DNA of 64,000 bases from positions 1-64,000 of the forward strand of contig JBBSPV010000002.1 of NCBI GenBank assembly GCA_038258425.1, given 5' to 3'. The stretch's first letter is position 1. Every line of letters starts with the position of its first letter. The position numbers were made by a program, and so were the translations under genes. Origin of the DNA: DATLGB01 sp038258425. Lineage in GTDB: Bacteria > Actinomycetota > Thermoleophilia > Solirubrobacterales > Solirubrobacteraceae. Under the pieces are notes generated by a model, which was not told where the DNA came from, searched no databases, and was given only the letters and a program-made list of their open reading frames with translations. Below, piece by piece: positions 1 through 9,783 of the stretch.

Positions 1-300
1 CCCCCCCCCCCGCGCCCGGTCCCGCTGCGCACGCCGGCCGAGCTCGATCGCGCCGCCGCGGCCCTCGGCGTGGCGGCGCCGAGCGCGGCGGCCACCTCGC
101 GCGCGCGGCTGCGGATCCTGCTCGCCCTGGAGGAGGCGTCGCTGGCGTCGCTCGGCCTCGCCTGCGGGCGGCTGACCCAGCCGCACCTGCTCGAGACCGC
201 GGCGACGATCATGAGCTGCCAGGCCCAGCACTGCGTCGTCCTGCGCGAGACGCTCGGGCGAGAACCGCTGCCGGACCCCTTCGCACCGCCGCGACGGTGA
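1..300 (+). CDS. Ferritin-like domain protein, C-terminal fragment
   Basis: Open from the first base of the window, so the start lies upstream; only the last 99 residues are present. The segment is helical, with an LEEASLASLGLACGRL stretch followed by ETAATIMSCQAQH and VVLRETLG. This resembles the last two helices of the four-helix ferritin-like (DUF4439-type) proteins of actinobacteria, where an E..xxH pair can bind metal. The window opens with a run of 11 C, which gives a Pro-rich linker before the helices. Role unknown; the assignment rests on helix pattern and the ATIMSCQAQH signature only. Confidence 0.5.
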   Translation, partial: PPPPRPVPLRTPAELDRAAAALGVAAPSAAATSRARLRILLALEEASLASLGLACGRLTQPHLLETAATIMSCQAQHCVVLRETLGREPLPDPFAPPRR

Positions 301-321
301 TCCGCTCGGGCGCCGAGCAAG

Positions 322-327
322 TACCCT
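322..327 (+). promoter_or_regulatory. Candidate -10 box of tatA (TACCCT)
   Basis: TACCCT lies 38 bases before the tatA ATG in the only gap between the ferritin-like gene and tatA. The spacing leaves a short leader containing the AAAGGAG ribosome site at 353-359. No clear -35 is seen. Confidence 0.35.
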
Positions 328-365
328 GTTAGTCCTCGTCCTTCCGACGCACAAAGGAGCCGCGC

Positions 366-605
366 ATGTTCAGCGGCATCGGCGTACCTGAGCTGCTCAT
401 CGTCCTCGTCATCGCCCTGATCGTGCTCGGGCCGAAGAAGCTGCCCGAGGTCGGGCGCTCGCTCGGCAACGGGATGCGGGAGTTCAAGGACTCCATCTCC
501 GGCGAGTCAAAGCACGACGACGACGATGACGACGACCTCGCGGCCCTCACCGGCGGCGACTCGACCTCCAGCTCCACCGCGTCCTCGACGTCCACGAAGT
601 CCTAG
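366..605 (+). CDS. tatA: Sec-independent protein translocase subunit TatA
   Basis: 79 residues. The order is that of TatA/TatE: a short N-terminus, one membrane helix (PELLIVLVIALIVLGPKKLP, with the FGPKKLPE-type hinge), an amphipathic helix (VGRSLGNGMREFKDSI) and an acidic, Ser/Thr-rich tail with seven consecutive Asp. TatA forms the pore or weakened-membrane patch through which folded proteins are exported. Start chosen because AAAGGAG sits at 353-359 with 6 bases to the ATG. tatB and tatC are not in the window. The next gene begins one base after the stop, so the two are probably co-transcribed. Confidence 0.93.
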   Translation: MFSGIGVPELLIVLVIALIVLGPKKLPEVGRSLGNGMREFKDSISGESKHDDDDDDDLAALTGGDSTSSSTASSTSTKS

Positions 606-606
606 G

Positions 607-1005
607 TTGCGGATCTCCCAGGCGCTCGTCGACGAGCTCGTCGACCACGCCAGGGCGGACGCGCCGGACGAGTGCTGCGGGATGATCGCCTCGCGTGACG
701 GGGAGGCGGTCACCGTGCACCGGGTCACGAATGCCGCGCACAGCCCGTTGCGCTACATCATGGAGCCGATGGAGCAGTACCACGTCCAGACGGCGATCGA
801 CGACTCGGACCTCGACCTGGGCGCGATCTACCACTCCCACACCCGGTCCGCGCCCGAGCCGTCGCAGACCGACATCAACCTCGCGGTCAGCTGGCCCGAC
901 CCGCTCTACGTCATCGTCGGCGTGGCTGATGCGGCCGCGCCCGAGGTGCGGACCTGGCGGATCGTCGACGGCGTCGTGACCGAGGCCCCGCTCGAGATCA
1001 GGTAG
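607..1005 (+). CDS. JAB/MPN (JAMM) metalloprotease, M67 family
   Basis: 132 residues from a TTG one base after the tatA stop; longer in-frame starts would run deep into tatA. The complete JAMM zinc motif is visible: Glu22 in DECCG, then His76 and His78 in HSHT, Ser86 and Asp89 (H-x-H-x7-S-x2-D). This is the bacterial stand-alone type (Mec+ or QbsD-like) that trims C-terminal residues from ubiquitin-like sulfur carriers such as ThiS/MoaD/CysO. No sulfur-carrier gene lies beside it here, so the substrate is unknown. The molybdopterin-dependent enzyme at 1590-2699 is close but convergent. Confidence 0.8.
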   Translation: MRISQALVDELVDHARADAPDECCGMIASRDGEAVTVHRVTNAAHSPLRYIMEPMEQYHVQTAIDDSDLDLGAIYHSHTRSAPEPSQTDINLAVSWPDPLYVIVGVADAAAPEVRTWRIVDGVVTEAPLEIR

Positions 1006-1007
1006 GG

Positions 1008-1586
1008 GTGGCGGAGACAGCGCGAAACGGACGGCGGCGGCGGAAGCCGGCCGTGCTGCCGGAGGCGGGCCCCCGGACGCGGTCCTCGGCCGGGCTCGAG
1101 TGCCCCCAGGGCCACGCGAGCCCCGGCGACTCCCGCTTCTGCGCCGTCTGCGGGCTCCCGCTCGTGCTCGCCGGCGCCGCGCCGCCGGAGCTCGACGAGC
1201 GCCGCGAACGGGCCCGCAAGGTATCGCCGCAGTTCGGCGAGGGCGCGCTCGTGAAGGTCGGCTGGGCGCGCAACCAGGCCGAGGCCGAGCTCCTCAGCGG
1301 GATGCTGCTGGAGGAGGGGGTGCCCAGCGTCGTGCGCCGCTCGGGCGGCTTCGACGTCCCGGACTTCCTCGCGGCGGGCCCGCGCGACATCCTCGTCGCG
1401 GCCTCGGGCGCGGACGTCGCGCGCGACGTCCTGCGCCCGGTCGGGGTCGACCCAGGTCCCGACGCCCCGCGCCCGCGCCGGGCCCCGGTCCGCCGCGCCC
1501 TGTGGGTGCGGCTGCTGGCGGCCGTGCTCGTCGCCGTGCTCGTGGGCATCGTCGTCGCCGGGCTCGTGAACGCCTTCGCGGCCTGA
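1008..1586 (+). CDS. Zinc-ribbon/DUF2007 membrane-anchored protein
   Basis: 192 residues from a GTG two bases after the JAMM gene stop. An N-terminal treble-clef-like ribbon (CPQGH ... CAVCG, about residues 29-47) is followed by a DUF2007 domain (VKVGWARNQAEAELLSGMLLEEGVPSVV, about 80-140), then a single C-terminal membrane helix (about 168-190). DUF2007 is a small PII-like fold of unknown role, often called a putative signal-transducing protein. The tail anchor puts the ribbon and DUF2007 domain on the cytoplasmic face. Probably the third gene of the tatA unit. It ends 3 bases before the convergent oxidase gene. Confidence 0.75.
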   Translation: MAETARNGRRRRKPAVLPEAGPRTRSSAGLECPQGHASPGDSRFCAVCGLPLVLAGAAPPELDERRERARKVSPQFGEGALVKVGWARNQAEAELLSGMLLEEGVPSVVRRSGGFDVPDFLAAGPRDILVAASGADVARDVLRPVGVDPGPDAPRPRRAPVRRALWVRLLAAVLVAVLVGIVVAGLVNAFAA

Positions 1587-1589
1587 CGC

Positions 1590-2699
1590 TCAGGGCACCA
1601 CCAGCACCTCGAGGTCCTGCCCTCGCGGGTTGGCGAAGCCCCCGCGGTTCCACCCGTCCCGCCCGGCCTGGCCGTGTCCGCGAGCGTCCGTGGCCCGGGC
1701 GCCGAGGACGTGGTGGCCCTCCGTCGCCCGCCAGGGCAGGCTCCATCGCTGCCAGGCCCATCGCTCGCGCGGGGCGTGGACCTCGGCGGCGCGCCAGGTC
1801 CCGCCCCCGTCGACGGTCACCTCGACGGCGTCGACCGGTCCCCAACCCGACCACGCCCGGCCGTGGAGGAGCACCTCGCCGGGGTGCAGGAACCGTGCCC
1901 GGGACATGAAGTCCGGCCATCCGGGTGGGGCGATGAGCGCGCGCGGCTCCATCCGGGTCACCGGCTCGCCGGGGTCGTCCGGCCCGCGCTTGAGCCGGTA
2001 GGCCGACTGCTGGAACCCGTCGAACTCGTGGTCGATCACCTCGATCGACGTCAGCCACTTGACGTGGGCCATGCCGTACCAGCCCGGGACCACGAGCCGG
2101 AGCGGAGAGCCGTGCTGGGGCGGCAGGGGGACGTCGTTGACCGCCCAGGCGAGCAGCACCTCGTCGAGCAGCGCCTCGGCCAGCGGCAGGCTGCGCGCGT
2201 AGTCCTGCTCGACCCCCCGGTCCACCCCGTGGTCGAGGCCGGTGAACACCACGTCGACCGCCCCGGGCTCGATTCCGGCCTCCTCGAGGAGGGGGCGCAG
2301 CGGCGTGCCGGTCCAGCGCATCGTGCCGACCGCCTCGTTGAGCCACGGTTGGCTCACCGGGCGGGGGAGCATCTGCGCGCGCCCGTTGCCGGCGCATTCG
2401 AGGGTGACGGCCACGGTGGTCGCCGGGCGGCGCTGGAGCTCGGCGAGACCGAGCGAGAGGGGGGACCGCACCATCCCGGTGAGGTCGAGCCGCCAGGTCG
2501 CGGGATCGACCTCCGGGATGTCGTAGTGGATCAGCAGGTAGTGCAGGCCAAGCGGCGTGACGTCGTAGCGCAGCGCCTCCAGCGGCAGGCCATGGTTGCG
2601 CGCCGCCAGCCCGAGCTCGTCGACGCCGATGCCCTCGTCGGGCTCGGCGACGCGGGAAGGCTGGCTGATCACCCCGAGTGGCGTGGCGTCGTCGGTCAT
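1590..2699 (-). CDS. Molybdopterin-dependent oxidoreductase, sulfite oxidase family
   Basis: 369 residues. The oxidoreductase molybdopterin-binding domain spans about 35-220, with the molybdenum-ligand Cys102 in TLECAGNGR. A C-terminal Mo-co dimerisation domain follows (VDAVEVTVDGGGTWRAA to the end). The layout matches cytoplasmic SorA/plant-type sulfite oxidases without a heme domain. No Tat or Sec signal is visible, unusual for a bacterial member that would donate electrons to a periplasmic cytochrome. The ATG at 2699 is used because upstream in-frame codons show unrelated shadow sequence. Sulfite is the likely but unproven substrate. Confidence 0.85.
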   Translation of the reverse strand: MTDDATPLGVISQPSRVAEPDEGIGVDELGLAARNHGLPLEALRYDVTPLGLHYLLIHYDIPEVDPATWRLDLTGMVRSPLSLGLAELQRRPATTVAVTLECAGNGRAQMLPRPVSQPWLNEAVGTMRWTGTPLRPLLEEAGIEPGAVDVVFTGLDHGVDRGVEQDYARSLPLAEALLDEVLLAWAVNDVPLPPQHGSPLRLVVPGWYGMAHVKWLTSIEVIDHEFDGFQQSAYRLKRGPDDPGEPVTRMEPRALIAPPGWPDFMSRARFLHPGEVLLHGRAWSGWGPVDAVEVTVDGGGTWRAAEVHAPRERWAWQRWSLPWRATEGHHVLGARATDARGHGQAGRDGWNRGGFANPRGQDLEVLVVP

Positions 2700-2770
2700 G
2701 GACCACTTGTACTCCACGCGAACGCCCGTGGCGAGCCTCGGCGTTCGGCGCGGGCGAGGCCCCGGCCCAC

Positions 2771-3547
2771 CTATCCGGGAGCCTGGGGCCCGCCGGCCGC
2801 CGCCGCCATGCGGGTCAGGTGCGCCCGCCAGGCGCTCTCCGTGTGCCGCAGCGACCGGCCGTCGAACGCGGTCTCGAGTGCCGCCCGCGTGCCCCGTTGG
2901 ATCGCGGTCCGGATGAGGGCGACGGCCGCCGGCTCGCCCGCCTCGCGCGCGACGAGGTCCAGCACGCTGCCGCCGAGCAGCGTCGCGTCGGCCCGGGCGG
3001 GCGGGAAGGCCGGCTCCGGCCCCTCCCGGAGGCGCCGGCCGACGAGCGGGCGCACGTGGGCGACCTGGCCCGAGTAGTGCTGCGCGGCGCCCTCGAGCAG
3101 CCAGGCCCAGCGCCCGTAGCGCGCCCACGCCCGCGGGCCCCATGGCGGCGGCATCCCTGGCAGCGCGGCCGCCACGACCCGGCGCGCGAGCAGCGCCACG
3201 GGGGCGAGCATGAGCAGCTCGAGCGAGCCCTCGGCGTTCGTGGCCCGCTTGGCCAGCGCGCGCGGGGAGAGCACGTGCAGCTCGTCCTCGCCGGCCCAGC
3301 CGACGAGGTAGCGGCGCCCGGCGGGGGCGGTCAGGCGCCGCAGCAGCGGCAGCAGCGGGACCGCCGCGTCGAGCTGGGCCTCCGTCGCGTGCAGGACGAC
3401 GTCGAGCCGGCCGACCTGCGCGTCCAACCGCAGCTCGAGCGGGCCCGCCGCGCCGTCGAGGGCGCGCAGGACCTGCTCGGCGTCGGGGCCGTCGCGCTCG
3501 TCGTGGCGCGCGAGGAAGCGCTCGGAGGCGGTCTCGACCCAGGTCAG
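2771..3547 (-). CDS. Peptidase-MA/gluzincin-like protein lacking HExxH
   Basis: About 258 residues. The first convincing residues (TWVETASERFLARHDERD) follow a CTG that overlaps the stop of the upstream DUF1802 gene as CTGA. No ATG, GTG or TTG is in frame nearby, so a CTG start is inferred. The body resembles gluzincin peptidase-MA-like proteins: an HDERD strand near the N-terminus, RYLVGWAGEDELHVLSPRAL, and RWAWLLEGAAQHYSGQ, like the WLxEGxAxY element. Where such families carry HExxH the sequence reads VALLARR, so it is probably inactive. Coupled to DUF1802; role unknown. Confidence 0.6.
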   Translation of the reverse strand: MTWVETASERFLARHDERDGPDAEQVLRALDGAAGPLELRLDAQVGRLDVVLHATEAQLDAAVPLLPLLRRLTAPAGRRYLVGWAGEDELHVLSPRALAKRATNAEGSLELLMLAPVALLARRVVAAALPGMPPPWGPRAWARYGRWAWLLEGAAQHYSGQVAHVRPLVGRRLREGPEPAFPPARADATLLGGSVLDLVAREAGEPAAVALIRTAIQRGTRAALETAFDGRSLRHTESAWRAHLTRMAAAAGGPQAPG

Positions 3548-4188
3548 GCGAACGCCGGGACGGGCACCTGGTTGCCGTTGGAGTCGGCCACGCGGCCGAT
3601 CTGCTCCGCGGCCCGGTCGAACTCCTCGTCGGAGAGCACCGGCGTGCCCTCGAAGGGCAGGTCCCGGGTGATCTCGAGGAAGGAGCGGCAGCCGCCGAAG
3701 TCGTCGCGGACCTTGACGGTGACCGGCCGCGGGATCCGGTAGGCGCGCAGGAGGACGACGTGCAGCGGGTGCTGGCGCTTCCACGCGAAGCGCTTCTCGG
3801 CGTAGTCCGGCGTCCAGATGTAGTACGGCGAGAGCGCGTCGATCGCGCGGCGGTCGGTGATCGTCCAGGCCGCGGTGACCTCGGCCCACGCGCGGATGCG
3901 AACGCGGTCGGGCTGGGGGATGCCGCCGTCGGCGGTCAGCGCCCAGGCGGGTGGCTCGCCGTCGGCCCAGACCCCCTCCTCGAGGGCGCGGCGCAGCTCG
4001 GGCTGGTGCGACTCGCGCACGAGGTCGGCGCGCTGGTGGTCGAACGTGGGGTAGAGGAAGAACCTCGAGTGATCGAGCTCGAAGTGCTTGGAGGGCTCGC
4101 GAACACCGCCCTTGCGGAGCGTGATGAGCTGCTCGCCCTCGGCGAGCGCACGCACGGTGACGGCCCATTCCTTGAAGGCAATTGGCAT
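3544..4188 (-). CDS. DUF1802 family protein
   Basis: 214 residues. The N-terminus (FKEWAVTVRALAEGEQLITLRKGG) and HFELDHSRFFLYPTFDHQ match the DUF1802 pattern. The middle (RAWAEVTAAWTI, SPYYIWTPDYAEKRFAWKR) and the C-terminal RSFLEI segment follow. Function of the family is not established. The ATG at 4188 is preceded by a run of 11 C on the coding strand and has no recognisable ribosome site. A -35/-10 promoter carrying an inverted repeat lies about 75-105 bases upstream (4265-4292). The stop overlaps the CTG of the peptidase-like gene, suggesting one regulated two-gene unit. Confidence 0.78.
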   Translation of the reverse strand: MPIAFKEWAVTVRALAEGEQLITLRKGGVREPSKHFELDHSRFFLYPTFDHQRADLVRESHQPELRRALEEGVWADGEPPAWALTADGGIPQPDRVRIRAWAEVTAAWTITDRRAIDALSPYYIWTPDYAEKRFAWKRQHPLHVVLLRAYRIPRPVTVKVRDDFGGCRSFLEITRDLPFEGTPVLSDEEFDRAAEQIGRVADSNGNQVPVPAFA

Positions 4189-4189
4189 A

Positions 4190-4200
4190 GGGGGGGGGGG
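4190..4200. repeat. 11-base homopolymer (G on plus strand)
   Basis: Eleven consecutive G lie one base upstream of the DUF1802 ATG, exactly where a ribosome site would be (poly-C on the coding strand). Tracts of this length are slippage-prone, so the spacer between any upstream signal and the start may vary. It could also be a sequencing length error. Confidence 0.8.
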
Positions 4201-4264
4201 TTGGATGGGCGGCCGGCGACGGATCCCGACCGCCGCCCGCGGTGGGGCGGGTCGAGCGGTTGAC

Positions 4265-4292
4265 ATCCTACGCATAGCCTTGCGTATCGCAA
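4265..4292 (-). promoter_or_regulatory. Promoter with embedded operator for the DUF1802 pair
   Basis: On the minus strand TTGCGA (4292-4287) and TAGGAT (4270-4265) are separated by 16 bases, a good -35/-10 pair. Between and overlapping them lies a perfect inverted repeat TACGCA-N6-TGCGTA (4269-4286). A repressor bound there would block the promoter. On the plus strand TTGACA at 4260-4265 is also present, but no plus-strand gene follows. Confidence 0.55.
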
Positions 4293-4408
4293 AACGTCCC
4301 TGCGTCTGATGGACTTCCTGGGGGTGCGGCGATCCGGGGCTACCCGCACCGCCGTCCGGCAACCGTATCCCGTGGGGCACCGGCGCGGAAGGACTTCTGT
4401 GCGGCGAC

Positions 4409-5296
4409 TCACAGTCGGGTGTCAGCCAATCCCTCCAGCACCTCGAGGACCGCGGCGAAGTCGGCGTCCGCGAGGCCGCGACCCATCGCGGCCACGTAGA
4501 GGTCGCCGGCGCTCGCCGCGGCCGGGAACGGCACGCCGGCGGCCTGGGCCTCATCGAGGCACAGCCGCACGTCCTTGAGCATGTGCTCGAGCTTGAACAA
4601 CGCCGAGTACTCGTGGTCGAGCATCGGCCGCGCCTTGAGGTCGACCATCGTCGAGCCGGCCGAGCTGATGCCCATGACCTCCACGAGCGCCTCGAGGTCG
4701 GCCCCGACGGCCTTGCCGACGATCAGCGCCTGCGCGAGCGTCGCGGCGTTGACGGCGGCCACGGCGTTGGTGATGACCTTGACCGTCTCGCCCTGGCCGA
4801 GCTCGCCGACGTGGAGGACCTTGGCGCCCATCACGTCGAAGAGCTCCCGGACGCGCTCGACGTCGTCGTCGGCGCCGCCCACCATGATCGTCAGCGTTCC
4901 GTCCTGCGCCTTGGGCGCCGACCCGGTCACCGGCGCGTCCACCAGCCGGACGCCGTGCTCGCCCAGCCGCGCGGCGATTGCGCGTGTCTGCGCCGAGGCG
5001 ATCGTCGTCATGTCGACGAAGACGGCGCCGTCGCGGGCGCCGTGCACCGCGCCGTCGGGCTCGCCGAGCAGCACCTCGGCCACCTGGTCGCCGTCGACGA
5101 CCATGGAGATGACGACGTCCGCGGCGGCGGCCGCCTCGCGCGGGGTCGCGGCGGCGGTCGCCCCGTGCTCGGCCGCCCAGTCCCGCGCGGTCTGCGCCGT
5201 GCGGTTGTAGACCGTCAGCTCGTGGCCGGCCCGGACGAGGTTCGCCGCCTGGCGGCTGCCCATGATGCCGAGGCCGAGGAAGGCGACCTGGGTCAC
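4409..5296 (-). CDS. NAD(P)-dependent beta-hydroxyacid dehydrogenase (3-hydroxyisobutyrate dehydrogenase family)
   Basis: 295 residues. The Rossmann motif GLGIMG is at residues 8-13, the substrate-loop signature APVTGSAPKAQDGTL at about 121-135, and the catalytic Lys173 in GETVKVITN. Length and domain order are those of 3-hydroxyisobutyrate, tartronate-semialdehyde and GLYR1-type dehydrogenases. The GTG start overlaps the stop of the hydrolase gene by 4 bases (GTGA), so the two are translated together. The exact substrate cannot be read from the sequence; the hydrolase partner suggests a small catabolic unit. Confidence 0.85.
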   Translation of the reverse strand: MTQVAFLGLGIMGSRQAANLVRAGHELTVYNRTAQTARDWAAEHGATAAATPREAAAAADVVISMVVDGDQVAEVLLGEPDGAVHGARDGAVFVDMTTIASAQTRAIAARLGEHGVRLVDAPVTGSAPKAQDGTLTIMVGGADDDVERVRELFDVMGAKVLHVGELGQGETVKVITNAVAAVNAATLAQALIVGKAVGADLEALVEVMGISSAGSTMVDLKARPMLDHEYSALFKLEHMLKDVRLCLDEAQAAGVPFPAAASAGDLYVAAMGRGLADADFAAVLEVLEGLADTRL

Positions 5297-6177
5297 GCGA
5301 TCGCCTCCCGGATGAGCTCGAGCACCCGTTCGGGCGCTTCCTCGGGCAGGAAGTGCCCGGCGCCCTCGACCACGGTGGTCCGGCCGCTCGCGGCGTGCTC
5401 GGGGAGGCCGTCGATCCGATCCGGCGTGACCACGGGGTCGTGCGCGCCGGTGGCCAGCAGGACGGGCATCTCGAGGCGGCGGCCCGCGTAGCGGCCCTTG
5501 GCCAGCGCCGGGAGCTCGCGCACGAGGAACGAGCGGTACACGCTCGAGGAGGCGCGGGCGTGGTCGGGGCGGCGCTGGGCCTCGACGTAGAGGTCGAGGT
5601 CCTCGGGGTCCCACCGGAAGCCCGGCCCGACGCCGTTGACGAGCACGGTCTTCAGAAAGGCCGGGACGCGCTGGAGCAGGGTGGAGCCGACGCCGGGCGT
5701 GGCGAGCGGCAGCTGGTAGCTCAGGGTGCGGGCCAGCGCCCGCGGGTCGGGCTCGTCGAGGCTCAGCCAGAGGTGGGGGATGGAGAACGCGGTCAGGCTC
5801 GTGATGCGCTCCGGGGCGTGCAGCGCCACGAGCTGGGCGACGAAGCCGCCCCAGTCGTGGCCGGCGAGGGCCGTGCGCTCGACGCCGAGGGCGTCGAGCA
5901 GCCGCAGGACGTCGGCTGCGAGCCCGGCCTTGGAGTACTGGCCGGGCGGCGCGTCGCTCCAGCCGAAGCCGCGCAGGTCCGGGGCCAGCACGCGATGGGT
6001 CTCGGCCAGCGGGCCGACGACGTGGCGCCAGATCCACCAGTGCTGCGGCCAGCCGTGGAGCAGCAACAGCGGCGGGGCGTCGGGGGCGCCGGCGCCGGCG
6101 ACGTGCCAGCGGACGCCGCCGACGTTCACGTCGGCGTGCTCGACGCCGGGCAGCGGCGGGGGCGCGGAGGCAAACAT
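5293..6177 (-). CDS. Alpha/beta hydrolase, epoxide hydrolase-like
   Basis: 294 residues. The oxyanion motif HGWPQ is at 41-45, the nucleophile Asp108 in GHDWGG, an acid Asp247 in GAHDP and the base His275 in GAGHFLPEE. An aspartate nucleophile with HGWP fits epoxide hydrolases or haloalkane dehalogenases rather than serine esterases. No signal peptide. First gene of the pair with the downstream dehydrogenase. Confidence 0.85.
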   Translation of the reverse strand: MFASAPPPLPGVEHADVNVGGVRWHVAGAGAPDAPPLLLLHGWPQHWWIWRHVVGPLAETHRVLAPDLRGFGWSDAPPGQYSKAGLAADVLRLLDALGVERTALAGHDWGGFVAQLVALHAPERITSLTAFSIPHLWLSLDEPDPRALARTLSYQLPLATPGVGSTLLQRVPAFLKTVLVNGVGPGFRWDPEDLDLYVEAQRRPDHARASSSVYRSFLVRELPALAKGRYAGRRLEMPVLLATGAHDPVVTPDRIDGLPEHAASGRTTVVEGAGHFLPEEAPERVLELIREAIA

Positions 6178-6272
6178 GGCGCAGGTCTATCGCACCGCGC
6201 TGCGGGCGCGGTCGCCGGCCACCGGTCGCGTGCAAGCACGCCGGGCGTGCACGATCGCGTCCGGTGGGAGCG

Positions 6273-7759
<1,487 letters not shown>

Positions 7760-7760
<1 letters not shown>

Positions 7761-9742
7761 CAGCCGGCCGTCAGCCGGACCGAGCCCGCCGCGTCGACCT
7801 CACCCGCCCAGCCCGGCGGCACGACGAGCGTCGACTCGGGCAGCTCGACGATCGCGGGGCCCTCGACGCCGTCCCCGGGCGCCGGCGACCCGCGCAGGAC
7901 GGCGGCGTCGTGCTCCTCGCCGTCGAATACCGCCGTGCGCTCCCCGCGCTCGGCGTCTGCGCCCGCGGCGGCGGCGGAGGCGTCGACCTCCGGGCCGGGC
8001 ACGGCGGCGGTGACCCGGACGGTGACGAGCTCGACCTCGCCCTCCGGGTCGCGGTAGCCGTAGGCCTGCTCGTGGGCGGCGGCGAAGGTCTCCCGCAGCG
8101 CCTCGGGGTCGGATCCCTCGGCGGCCACCGCCAGCTCGAAGGCCTGGCCGCGGTAGCGCAGCTCGAGCACCGTGCGCAGCTCGGCCTCCGGGTCGCCGAC
8201 CTCGTCGCGCGCCCGCTGCCCGAGCTCCTCGACCACCGCGTCGACGGCCTCCGCGCTGAGCTTGTTCCCACCGAGCAGCACGGAGCGCTGGACGTCGCGC
8301 CGGCGCTCGGAGACGACGAGCCCGAGCGCTGCGAGCACCCCCGAGGCCCGCGGGCACAGGACGGTGCGCATGCCGAGCTCCTCGGCGATGGCGACGGCGT
8401 GCAGCGGCCCGGCACCGCCGAAGGGCAGCAGGACGAGCTCGCGCGGGTCGACGCCGCGCTCGACGGTCATCACCCGCAGCGCGCGGACCATCTCCGCGTT
8501 CGCCACGTCGCGGATGCCCTGGGCGCAGGCGCGCTCGTCCAGCGTGAGCCGCTCCCCGAGCCCCCGGACTGCCGCGCGAGCGGCCTCCACGTCGAGCTCG
8601 ATGCCTCCGGCCAGCGGGCCGTCGGCGTCGAGGTAGCCCAGGACGACGTTGGCGTCGGTGACCGTCGGCTCCCCGCCGCCGTGGCCGTAGGCCGCGGGCC
8701 CGGGCCGCGCCCCGGCCGCGCGCGGCCCGACGCGCAGGGCGCCGCCGGCGTCGGCCCAGGCGATCGAGCCGCCGCCGGCCCCGACCGTGTGGACGTCGAG
8801 CATCGGCAGGGCGATCGGCCGGTCGCCGACCGGGCGGCCGTTGGTCTCCCGCACGCGGCCGCCCTCGATGACGCACACGTCGCAGGACGTGCCGCCCATG
8901 TCGAAGCACAGCACGTCGGCGTCGCCGCCCCCCGCGGCGGCCCAGGCCGCGCCCGCGGCTCCGCCGGCCGGCCCGCTGAGGACCGTGGTCGCGGCGTGGT
9001 CGCCGGCGTGCTCGACGTCGGCGAGCCCGCCGGAGGACTGCATGACGTCCGGCCGCGGCAGGCCGCCGTCGCGCGCACGGTCCACGAGCCGGCGCAGGTA
9101 CTCCGCCAGCAGGGGGGACAGGGCGGCGTCGACCTCGGTGGTGGCGGCGCGCTCGTGCTCGCGGAAGGTCCCGACCGCGGCGTGGGAGAGGGAGACGTGG
9201 ACGCCGGGCAGCTCGCGGGCGAGCGCCTCGCCGATCCGCTGCTCGTGCTCCGGGTGGCGGTAGGCGTGCAGCAGGCAGACGGCGACGGCGTCCGGCTCGA
9301 GGGCGCGGACGCGCTCGAGCAGCTCGCCGAGGCCGCCGTCGTCCAACGCCTGCAGGACGCCGTCCGGGCCAGTGCGCTCCGGCGCCCCGACGCGCCGCTC
9401 GGGCGGGACGAGCGGCGCGGGGTGCGCGGCGCACAGGCGGTAGAGGTCCGCGCGCGCCTGGCGGCCGAGCTCGACCACGTCCTCGAAGCCGCGCGTGGCC
9501 ACGAGGGCGGTGCGCGCGCCGCGGCCCTCGAGCAGCGCGTTGGTGGCCACCGTCGTCCCGTGGGCGAAGGCCTCGACGTCGCCGGCCTCGGCGTGCGCCG
9601 CCTCGAGCGCGGCGCGCACGGCGGCGAGCACGCCCTCGGACTGATCCTCGGGCGTCGTCGGGGCCTTCGCGGTCACGAGCCGGCCCCCGACCGCGAGCAC
9701 GGCGTCCGTGAACGTCCCTCCGACGTCGACCCCGAGCAGCAT
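7760..9742 (-). CDS. hyuA: Hydantoinase/oxoprolinase subunit A family protein
   Basis: 660 residues from the ATG at 9742, chosen because the phosphate-binding motif GVDVGGTFTDAVL then begins at residue 4, as is normal. HGTTVATNALLEG and a second ASKHA-type region with CFDMGGTSCDV follow, ending in the C-terminal beta domain. HyuA supplies the ATP-hydrolysing half of the HyuAB amidohydrolase or carboxylase. The pair has only a downstream neighbour dehydrogenase/hydrolase unit, so the physiological substrate stays open (5-oxoproline, hydantoins or ketones). Confidence 0.9.
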
Positions 9743-9783
9743 GCGGCGGCAGGCTACGCCGCGCGCCGCCGCGCAGCGGCGCC

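Noticed and set aside
1..11. Run of 11 C at the start of the window as a regulatory tract
   Set aside because: It is in frame within the ferritin-like coding sequence as Pro codons; upstream context is missing.
4260..4265. Plus-strand TTGACA as a promoter
   Set aside because: No properly spaced -10 box and no plus-strand gene downstream until 11776.
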